A stretch of DNA of 64,000 nucleotides, taken from NCBI RefSeq assembly GCF_947242115.1, contig NC_074716.1:122001-186000 (forward strand), read 5' to 3'. Under the pieces are notes generated by a model that searched no databases, was not told the DNA's origin, and saw only the letters and a list, made by a program, of their open reading frames with translations. Positions 49,801-61,800 of the stretch are shown here, in pieces. The translations under genes were made by a program, and so were the position numbers. Source of the DNA: Biomphalaria glabrata (taxonomy: Eukaryota; Mollusca; Gastropoda; Planorbidae). Position 1 is the first letter of the stretch; each line of letters starts with the position of its first letter.

Positions 49801-52800
49801 TGAGTAAGTCATATAATTTACACAACAATGATTTTGTTAGAAAAAACATAATGAATGGAAAGTTGATCCATACATGTGTCAGGTTGTATTTTAAAGCCTT
49901 GCCTTATCTGTCCTGGCCCCCTGACACAGTTAATCAATTATGTCAAACAAGAAACACCACTACAACAATTCATATATATTGACTTGATGAATGTTTAATC
50001 TTAGATACATTGAATGAAGAGTGAGGACTAGAAACTCAAAATACCTAAATAAATGAAAAGCTACCAGTATCTTGGAATTCCCATATTGACATAATAAAGA
50101 AATCAAACAAAAAAGACTATAGTTTATCATAAATGTTTGCAGCTCTCCAGTGGCAATGGATTTTTCTAGTTTTCCTCCATCTGGCCATTCGATGAGTATT
50201 CCAGCTCCTCCATTTGTGGTGGCTTTATGGGATGAGCCGTCCCTGTAAACTCTGATCCACTGATTGCTAGGATAATTGGTTTGTAGAAAACAATTCACTA
50301 TTTCCTTGACCTCTGTTGGTCTGTAGTCAGATTTTCTTTTTATGTTTTCAATATGGTCCCTTATAGTAGGAAGAGGGCTTTCGTCCCAGGGTGGAGATTC
50401 ATTATAGTGTATCGAGGATTCCAGAGTAATTTTTTCAAGTTGTTGAATGCATTGAAAGCCTAGAAAATTGAATGGAGCTACCAACTTGCTTTTACAAGAA
50501 ATGGCCAGTTAAGAATTTTTGATTTCACTACATGAGATATTGAGGGCGTGGTGGCTGAGTGGTTAAGTGCTTGGCTTAGTGATTTTTAGGACGCCCCTGA
50601 GTCCACCAAATTCTAATTTTAATTTAATTCAAATTTTAATTCTAATCCAAATTCTGACTTTAGTTGGGGAAAGAAAAGGCGGTAGGTCATTGTGCTGGCC
50701 ACATGATACCCTGCTCGTTAACCTTGGCTAGCAAAATAGATGACCTTGACATCATCTGCCATAAAGATTGCAAACTCTGAAAGGGGAACTTATTCTGTGT
50801 CAATATCATATCATAAGCAATCTTCTTGTAATTTGCCTCATGAACTATTCGTTAAATAAATCTAGGCTTCAGATTTCGTTTACATTAAACCTTTTATAAT
50901 ATCAGTAAGGTCTTTGTATACAATACTATAAAACATACTCATTAATTATTATATATTTAAATCTTATTAACATGTACCTTGATTATTATAAGCAGTTTAT
51001 TGAATCTTTCAGTTTCTTGCATCAATACTATGGTTAAAGAGTTTATGCGACCTTTGGCGTCAAGCTAGTGGATAAAGAAACAATATTTTGCAATCAATTT
51101 GTCAATTACTACTAAGCATATCTAATATTATTGAAAAAACAACAACATGGTTTTTGATATTTTAAAAAATATTGTATGCACTATTATGTTGTTTTTCTTT
51201 AAATAAGAAGCTTTTAATAATGTAGTAGTTTTCACATTCAGCATTCTATTATGTTAGGTATTATTGCATGCTAAGAGAGCAATCTATTATGTTAGGTATT
51301 ATTGCATGCTAAGAGAGCAATCTATTGTTAGGTATTATTGCATGCCAAGAGAGCAATCTATTATGTTAGGTATTGCATGATAAAAAACTAAGACACTGCT
51401 ATATAAAGCTAGACACTAAAGCATCACAAGAACTAAAAGACTATCATGTAATACTAGGAACTATGGAATGATAGGATCACTAACAATATTTGAAACAGAA
51501 AGGCTTACTAAGAATTAAAAGGATGGCCCAGGATAAAGGAATATGGAAATCCATTGCTGGTGGCCCATACTTCAATAGGGGTGATGGACTCTAAGTAAAG
51601 TAAGTACTAAGAATTAAAAACTACCATTTTTACTTGGAACTAATAATATTAGTACGTACTGTAAACATATTGGGATTCGCTCTTTCAATATCCAGTTTGT
51701 CAATCAATCGATCCAGGACAGCCTCAGCAAGTTCATAAGTAATATCATCATTAGACATCCCACCATCAGCTGCTACGATTCTCGGTTGAACATCAAGTAT
51801 TGTAGCTAGATAAAAATTTGTTTTACTCCTTTAGTTCTGCATGAACAAAAATTTTTGTTTTAAATTCCAAACATCTCACCCTTTTTTTTTTGTTGATTTA
51901 TTTGAATAAGAAGAATCAATTGATTTATTAGTGCTGCTAACAAAACAGTAGGCTCAAGGTAATAGGTGAACAAAACAGATATATAAAGTAAGAGTTTCTA
52001 ACTGGTTTGAATGTTCTTCTTGAACATAATCAAATGTGGTTCTCCTGAGATCAACAAAAAGAAAGTTCTAAACGACCCACAATCTGAATCTTTTTAGAGA
52101 GAAAAGTGGCAAAGGAGTCTGTCCATAGAGCATAAGATCAAAACAAAACCAGTGTAAGTGTATATAGCAGTCAATTGCGACTGTTACCAAAACAAACACA
52201 GACTTACCAAGTAAAGCATTGGTTTCATTCAACTGAAAGGCTATGTTTGCATTCTCATGGAGCCCAAACATTTCTGGCTCATCTATAAGTGGTAGAGATT
52301 CAATGTAAGCCTTGACAGTAGCCAATGTCTTGACAAGAGGTGGATAGTAAATACCTTCAAAAATAGATTAAATTTAAACAATTACCTTCCATGGCCCATT
52401 GTATTTAATACAAAACAACATAACTTTTTTTTCTCAAAGACATTATTTCTTATGAGGCTGATGACTTTTGGTAAGCAATTACTTTGCTTTTAATTACTAA
52501 TGAATAATACATTTTAAACAAAAGAACAATTCCCTCTCCCCCATACCTGAAATAAATCAAGGTTAAGGGCATGTATAAATCTAGTCAGAATATATAAAAT
52601 TCTAATTAGATGATACAGATGCAGACATGGCAATATTAAAAAAAAGGGTAGCCTAGACTAGAATACTGGATCTAGATATTAATACAAGTAATAAAAGTTT
52701 CAAAGATGTAAAATGTTCTTGAAAAAGTTCATGTATTTATTGAACTTGTTGATGAATACATGCAGGAATATTTGCTGATGTATGTGTATTCAATATATAG

Positions 52801-55800
52801 ATTATCTGGACCTCCTGACCAAATTTAATTGTAAGAAATTTATATTTTGAAAAATTATAATGGTCAAACCAGAGTTTTCAAGTGCGGCCAATTAGCTATT
52901 ATACTTAAACTGTAAATTTCTAAGAAAATTGTTAGAGCAGTTTTCAAAATCTGTGTCCATCCAAGTTTTTTTTTTTTTTACCCTTTTGCCAGCTGATAAG
53001 AGGAATAGTAAAATAAACAATGTATCACGAGCTAAAAAGTTCCTCAACCTGACAGACCAAAACAGTCTTAATCAAATCTACTTTCACTATGTTAAATCTT
53101 TGCTCAAGTTGCATAGGATTCTGAAGTCAGATTAGAATGGATTTATTCTAATTTGTTATATCAATTTTGATTAGGCTCATACTTCAATTCTGTAACTGGT
53201 TATAATTTATGTATGTTTTTTTGTTTGCCTATTTTGAAAAGGATTTTTGCTTTGATCACTTCATGCAACTATTTTAAAGTGCATGTTACACCCCTCTCTA
53301 TGACATGCATCTTAATAGCAATACAAACTTTTTGATCAGTTGTCAACGCTTCTAAACCCTGCAGCTTCTCTACAATCAATAGAGATCTAAATAATGTTGA
53401 TGTGCCATAAGCTATTGACTATACCAGCATCTTAATCTTTTACAAATTATTAGTAGAACATTATACAAACTTACTGATGAGAAATCAATTTTGAATATTT
53501 GTATTTTACATCAAAATATGTTGATCAGTGTTAAGGACAATGTGTGTATGTGTGTGTACTGAATGAAGTAATACTTGTACGAAGACGAAGATGCTACTTT
53601 CAAAGGTTAGATCACAGATATGGTGTATAAAAAGAAAAAAAGGAAACATACTCAATTTTTTTTAGTTCTAGTTTGAAACCTACTAATAAACATCAACATC
53701 TGCCGCAAATAAATTAAAAGGACTTCCCTTATAATGTACTTTATATTGAATATACATTACAATTACCTGATTCTGAGTATTTATATTTTGGTTTTAAGGT
53801 TTCAGGTCTGAAAAAAAACTTTAAAATTGTCCTTAGACATCTTTGATCTTGGGCATCTGTGACTCGACCACCATAGGTAATCTGTGGTGATAAAAGAAGT
53901 TTTTAATCATTCAACTAATTGTGTATTATACTGTACAAAAAAATAATCATTCATAAATGTTAACCTAAAATTTGGAAATTAATGAGTATAGATAAATATA
54001 TGAAGTCTTTTATGGATGTATGTAGTTTGAAAATTGTAGTGGTATTTTATTTAAAAATGTTAAAATTTGTTTGCGCAATTGCATTTTAAGAAATGCAATA
54101 ATAATTAAATGTGGGCCATCTTTGGTCTTATGACAAAATGATACTTTTCTTTCTTGACTCAATTTAGTTAAGGCATCATTAGAAAGATGTGCCCACTTCT
54201 GCTACTCCTTTGATCCAGCCTGATATTGCATGTCTAGCTGCTGAGCTAAATCCATATAGAAAGTCTATAACCATTTTTGATATAATGTGCACTGTTTTGT
54301 CATTTTCGCTCCACATGAAGCTGCTTAAAACGGATAAGAACCTAGGTGGGCATCCAAGTCTGGTCAATTACAAAATTATTAATTAAGTTGTCTCAAACTA
54401 TTACAATGATTTCCTTTAAAATTTTTCTTTATAATTACACGTTTATAACAAAGCCATGAAAAGTCAAGAGATAAATATTTTTGGCTTAGTGTTTTAGAAA
54501 GAAACTAAAATATTTATATCTCATGCTGCGCAAATGACAATACACACAATACTCAACCTCTCCTGTTATATAGATCAGTGTCTCCCAAGGGATGTAACCA
54601 TCTTTACAAAACATTTCCATGTTGAGCAATGCACACTCTCTGTCACTATCACTAAAAGCGTACTAAAATAAAAATAGATACGACTTATTTATAAGAAAAA
54701 CTGTATACATACATTTTTTTTTCTAAAAAGATAATATTTTGAAATGAATTACTTTAGGAAAGTGAAGAAATGATCATCCAGAGAGGATTAGTCACATTTA
54801 TAAACCCTATATAAAGAGAGAGAGAGAGAGTTGCAGAGTCAAGACAGTCTAGCACAGTGGAGTCCAGTACAAGATCAGTACAGTACAACAGTTATTCAAT
54901 TAGAAATTTTGTGTCGCCAATAGTACACTATTTGGCATGTAATACATTAGACTCAATAAAGTATCACCCTATTTGGAATCTGAGTTGCCACATTCTCCCA
55001 ATTGGTGGTAGCTGTTTTGATTTCAATCAAGAAACAAAGGAGAGAGACACAACAATATCATTATTGTTAACTGTGTTAGGTTCATTATGATTTATTAGTT
55101 GTTTAATTAACAGGTCCATATGTTTTGATGCTGAAACTTTTCTTTTTTAAAAAATAAAAGAAATATTTATACTTTATATGTGTGTTTATTATATTTTTGT
55201 GTGTGTTGAGCATTGTCTTTTTTTTTTTTATATTCATGAGCCACCAATTCATTTTAGAGCTTTTTTGCATTGCCAGGATGGTCTGTACTGAACAAAAACA
55301 CATTTTTCTTCCCTAATTGCATTTTCTATTTTAAATTGAACAAATCTAGTCTACCATTTATCACAGTAGCTACTCCCATAATACAGCCTCTCAAACATTG
55401 ATTATCTCTTTCTCTTTTTTTTTCTACACAGCACAGGGAATACATTTTTCTTATACCTTACATAACTTCCTTTGCCAGTTGATTAATGTCTGACAGGAAT
55501 CTTTTATCCAAATAAGATTTAATAACAATATTATATAAGTAATCAACCCGCTTCAATTACTTCTGACTCTATACATGTATAGTCTTTCACAATTGTTATA
55601 AGGAAAGGTAAAAAAATGTATTTTCAATATACCAGGTAGATGAATTTTCTCGAAAAAAAAAAAGGTTGTTAGACAATTATAAATGTTTAACAAAATTTTT
55701 TCCTAGTAACTAGAGAAAAGTTTTTAGTTTCGAATATCCAGCACTAAATGAAATTTAATAATCTTAACACAGTGAGATGCCCCATGCCTAATTAGCATTA

Positions 55801-58800
55801 ATTAAGGCCAACTCTAGTCAATTTATTACTTTATATCAGCTTCATGTCATAATTAATTTAATGGGACAAGCCTTAATAAACAAGTTGATTCTTTTGGAAT
55901 AAAAACAAACATTAAGTTCTAATAATAACAATAGAAACACTGAAAAAACAACAACACAATTCTTAAGCTTTTTCTTTAGGGCCTCACTGTTGTTTTTTTT
56001 CCATCTATTTTTTAACATAAATAACTTTTTATTTTTTTTAAATAACTTCATGACACATGTTGCTGAGATTGCTTATCTATTCCTTTTCATTGTTCAGATT
56101 GTAAGGTTTTCTTTGCTGGAGGTGGTAATGGCAATAATATGAATAAAGAGAGGACAAAAGCAATTAAGAAAACTACATGACAAATGTAGAGAGTATAGAT
56201 TCCCTATTCATCATGAACTGCCAGGTTTCTTTTATCCACTTAGTTTGCAATCTTAGATACCCTACCCTGATTAAGTGTTGCCTGAAAAAGTATTTTGAGC
56301 ACTGGTGCTAGCTCGTGGCTTAGTTCTTTAAATGAAGCTAATATGAGTTTTCTCTGCCTCAACTCTTCTCTTCTGACCCACACATAAGTCAGCTCTGCAA
56401 AGATCTCTATCTGCAGCTGGGCAGATTAGACCAGATCTGACCATATTTGACAACAGAGTCAACAAAAAAAGTTAGCTGTGATATTCATACTCTCCTGCCT
56501 TGACTACTGCAATCCTCATGATAGCAGGTAGGTATACAGGACAACACCATCATTCAGCTAGAGCAGGGGTTCTCAACCTGTGGGTCGCGACCCCCTTGGG
56601 GGTCGATTGACAATTTGCCAGGGGTCGCCTAAGACCATCGAAAATATAGATTGTTTTTTTTCTATTCTTCTATTGCTGTTAAGGGGGTCCCGTCAGAGTG
56701 GGGGATTCTAAAAGGGGTCGCCGACCTTAAAAGGTTGAGAACCGCTGAGCTAGAGCAAATTCAGGACAATGCTGCACGAATGGTCCTATGAAAAACAAGA
56801 AGTGATTCTGCTACTGCTCTCTTGTGTACACTCCATTGGCTTCCTAAGAATGCAAGAATCGACTACAAAACTAAGAACACCCTTTTACTTGAGTGAACTG
56901 ATCACTCCATATGTCCCTCAGAGAGCCCTGCAGTCCATGGACTCAATGTGACATGTTTCTCACTGAAAAGTTACAGTTTGTGGGCCTTTTCAGTGCTTGT
57001 CTAAAGGTTTCGAACTCACTCCCCATTGATCTCAGACAAACAGCTTGCTTCACTACTACATTCCAAGAAGAAAATTAAGACCTATCTGTTCAAAATAAAA
57101 AATTGAATGGGTCCTTACACTAATAGATAATATTCCAGTTCTAGTCTTAACATTACTCTTACTGTAATATTATGGTTCTACACTCTAACTGTAATATTCC
57201 AGTTCTACAGTCTTAACATGACTCTTACTGTAATATTCCAGCCTAATGGTCCAAATTTTTTCCTCTCAAGAATAACAGCATGAAAAAAACAAATGCCAAA
57301 AATGATCTTCCTCCAGTCCATTCCCAGAGCTGTTATAAAAAATGTTTAATTTATATAGAAACAATAAGACAAGTTAAGTCAGTCATTATTATTACTAATC
57401 TTTAAAATATCTTTTATTTGTCATTTTTAAATTAAAAAATCAATCAACCTACACTATAATAACAAATATAACAAATATGGAAAAGCTCCAGACCTTTGTT
57501 AACAGATGCCTACGCCGCATATTAGGAACTAGGTGGCCAGAAAAGATAACTACTATCGATTTGTGGGCGAGAACTAGACAAAAGCCCATAGCCCAAGACA
57601 TCACAAAAAGAAAATGGAGCTGGATAGGACACCCCATGCGAAAACCAGCTACCAATGTTGCAAGGCAGGCACTGAAACCCACAAGGAAAGAGGAAAGTGG
57701 GCAGACCCAAGCAAACCTGGAAGAGGTCAGTCATCAGTGAAGCTGAGGGTACTGGAATGACATGGCAGCAGATGAAGAAAGCTGCTCAGAACTGAGTTCG
57801 GTGGAGAGGTGTGGCCCTATGCTCCCCGGGAGTGCACAGGATTAAACCAACAATATAATAATCCATACACAATACATAGTGTAAATAACATTATTACTAT
57901 TAACACAGAGGACTACATTATCATCTCTCAATACTATCATAGTGTTGGAATTTATTGTTAATTATTAAAAAATTTTCTAACAAAAAACAAAAAAGTCTTA
58001 CGGTGGTCTTCAAAAAATGAAGTTGACATATCTATGAATGCCCTTCTTAGATTGGCTCTAATGCCCTTAGGTGGCTCATTAGTGACTTTGACACTATTCT
58101 GAAGAACACTGACAGGGAAATGTTTGGCGGGCATTGAAGACAGAGTCTAAAGTTGCTGTGTAAAAGTGAACTGGTCTCCTGGATATTTTTAATAATGTCT
58201 TCCATGGCATTCATCCATTCATCCATGAAGCAGCTAAATGGCAATTCTAAAAAGAATTTAATAAGTTAAATTTAAACTAAATGTTTTGGTTTAAATAACT
58301 TTTTAACGCAAAAAATGTTAAGTCTTTTAAAAATAATACAATCAAATTTTTAATTAATATATTTATAAATCTGGGATTTTACACTATAAGTGAATAGTTA
58401 AAATAAGGAATCAAACCTACAAATTACTTTCTAAATGTGAATAGGAGTTAATAAAAAAAAACAACCACCATGTAATTAAGCAATAATTAATTATACATAA
58501 ATAAAATTTAGGAAATGTCATGTCTTTTGTTAACTCTAATAAGAACATAATAATTAAATTTCCCTCAGCCAGCTTGCTCCAAATTAAAAGTTATACAAAG
58601 GATTTATTAAATATATAATTATACTGTATAAAGATAAAACACATAAAAAATTTATAGGTTTCAAATAATTAGCACTTCTAGCCTTCTGATGGTATTTTAT
58701 CGTATCATCAGAGGGATAACATACCAAAGAACTTTCAAAATACAATGGCTCAAATATAACTAGGACTATCTGCCAGAAAATATGGGATTAAAAAAAATAT

Positions 58801-61800
58801 TGCCACAAGAATAGATCCAAATTTTTTAAAATTCCAATGCTCAAGAAAGAAAACTTGAGACAATAAAAAAGCCCAAAACTATAGAACGATAAAGTCTAAT
58901 GGTTAACCAAGCAAAATAATGCTAAAAATAATTTCAACAGACTCAAAAGTTGAGGAGGTCCTTTGCAAAGGTAGAAGCATTCTTGAACATATACTTAACA
59001 TTAGACTGTTAAACAAAAAAAAGCCTTTAACACCAAAATAAATTGTACACGACTTCACAGATTTCAAAAAACTTTTGACTGGTTTTGGCATCATGATATG
59101 TGGTAAGTGATGAGGGAGTTCAGCTTGGATAAAAACATTATCAATATTATCAAAGCCCTATTCCAAAAGGCAAATAGCTCAATACTTCTGAACAACCAAG
59201 TTTGAGAAAGTTTTAGGACATCCATAGGAGTGTGGTAAGGATGCATTCTCTCTCAAGCTCTTATTAATTAACATATTTCTGAAGCATATTATGATGGAAA
59301 CTCTAGAAGGATTTACTCCTACTTGACCATATAGGCAGCCTTTGTTCATCTCAGTTTGAAGACGATATAGACCTCATTGGGGAAATTTCAGACCAGAAAC
59401 AAGATATTACTTCAAAACTGTATACTAGAGCAGTCTGCATGGAAATCAGTGCTGATAAATTCAAAATACTAGTTTGTGCTGGAGATATAATGAGATGTTG
59501 CGGATGTTGGGGTACAGTCGAACGAATTAACATTAGAAGATGTTGACTCATTTAAATACCTATGGTCAAACATTGGAAGAGATGGACTTCAAATCAATAA
59601 GAAATAAAAACCCTTTTAAGCTTGGCATTTGCTGTCATGAGCAAACTAGAGAATCTGGAAAAGTAAAAGCTTCCAACCAAATTAAAACTTCATTCTTCTC
59701 TAGTGGTCTCTGAACCCCCACATGGTTGTGAAAGTTGGATACTGAACACAGACAGAAAAAATTCAAATAAATGCTACAGAAAAATGCTGGGGTTTTTACT
59801 CTTACAAGTCAACACTCTGGATGACAAAAAAAGGAGGAACTTCTCAAGTCTATAATGTGAAAAGACAAAGCTGAACTGTTTCAGTCATATGGGTAAATTT
59901 GAGATTTCAGAAACTCTTGGAAAATGAGGAAGCAGGGGGAACACTGTAATAAGAAACTCTCAGTCTAACTAGAGTTAGAGCCTTGACTTTGTGAATGAGA
60001 TGATGTAGATCTACTTGTATTAAAAGCTAGTGTTACAAAGAAATCTAGTTCCCTATGTTGAAAAGAAGCTAATTGTTTTGGTTAAAACTTAATTTTCAAG
60101 AAGTAACTAACTGATATGAAAGGGCAGCAGACTGACACCAGACAAAAAAGATGTCACAAAAATGGCAGCAGTTTCTCCATGTAAGCTTTATGTTTCTCTT
60201 TTCCATAACAATCATATTTAAATTCCCATAGAATTTAGCTTAATTTAAAGAAGACATTTATGGTAGAAAACTAATTTAATGAATATATTTATTGAAAAAA
60301 TGTCTGTATTTACTTTTCATGAACTCCCATATCTTTAGCAAAACGTAGAAATGATGTCATTGGATCTGATCCTGGAGAAAGAACGAAGACCAGTGGAGTA
60401 GTCTTAGACATACTTTCATAAAGTTCTGGCAATGTGACAGGAGGACTTTCAACAAATTGTTTCCCTAAACATTCAGAAACAAACTCTGTCACTGCAAATG
60501 TTGTCTAGGATAAAAACAGAATTGACATAATATAAAAGTTAACAATAAATCCAAAAAGGATATAATTAATTTTTTTTTCACATAAAACCCAAGAAAAATA
60601 TCTATGTTGAAAAAAATTTACACACAGTGCTTTATAGTTAGAAGATTATTTTGATCCTAACTGCTACTTTTTTCTATAATTTTCAATGGATCAACAGTCT
60701 CAATAGCCCCAAGATATCTATTAGCATTGAAGGATAACCCTGGTATCAATTTAGATTAATCTAGATCTAGATCTATTCCATTAGTCTTTCTACCTCAACA
60801 TTAAGTTAATTCATGTTACAGAGAATATCAACTCCTTTTAAACATTTGAACATTGTGAGTGTAAGCATTGTTTTTAATTCATCATATTGTAAAAAGCCAG
60901 AATGAGCCTTTAACTGGGAAGGAGTTTGGTTAGCTGGCCATAGATCTAGATTATCCAATTGACTGCCCTAACCCAGGGATCTAAGATGTGATGTGATTTT
61001 ACAGAGAACCTGTGCCGCAGAACATAGATCTAATATTTAAACTATGACCAAGGTAAGAAAACTTAAGGCTATGGCGCAAGATCCTTTGATCCCATTTGCC
61101 AGTTTCACAGTTAGAATAGTAGGTCTATGTACTGGTTTGTAAGACGTGAGTATGATGCTCTTTCATTTGGGCACACAACAAAACTTTTAATTGAAAACTC
61201 ACCCTTTCCTCAGGGAAAACTTTAACAAACATTAATTTTTGAAAAGCTGTCAGGCGATCATTCCAATTTCCATAAACTCTATCTGGAAGAGGCAGATCAC
61301 CATCGTTATATTCAGGGGGATCCAAGACAGCGTAGAGATAGCGCTCCGGAGGAGGATTGGCTCGAACCTAAAGTTTTTGATATAAAAAAAATCATGCTTT
61401 CTCAGTTATAATCTATACAATTTTAAAACGCAGAAACTTTCACAAGCTTCTTGCATTCATAACATTGTAAAACCTAGACCTAAAGGCCCAAGTCAAGCTG
61501 AATATAAAATACATCCTTGTTAATAAAATGAGCCTTTTTAAAATTCTGTTAACAGTTATTGTAAAGAAAAACACTTTTTTCTCTTGCCTCCTGTTAGGAA
61601 CATAATAGTACAATAGAGTCAAAATACACTGAATGACTACACAACACACATCTCTAATATTTGCTGAACACATTCTTATGGATAGTTACAAGCACACGTT
61701 TACATAACAACAACAACTGATACATTAAATCACTTTCATAACCTTCACCCCAGACCCCCTTCGGTTCAAATTGTGCCTAGGATTTACAAGGAAAGAACTA

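Noticed and set aside
50542-50620. tRNA gene at the SINE head
   Set aside because: The A-box half is tRNA-like, but no cloverleaf with an anticodon arm and acceptor pairing is evident, and the sequence continues into SINE body.
54800-55090. Possible LTR with a TATATAAAG and AATAAA
   Set aside because: No TG...CA borders with matching target duplications could be found, so it is left as intron sequence.
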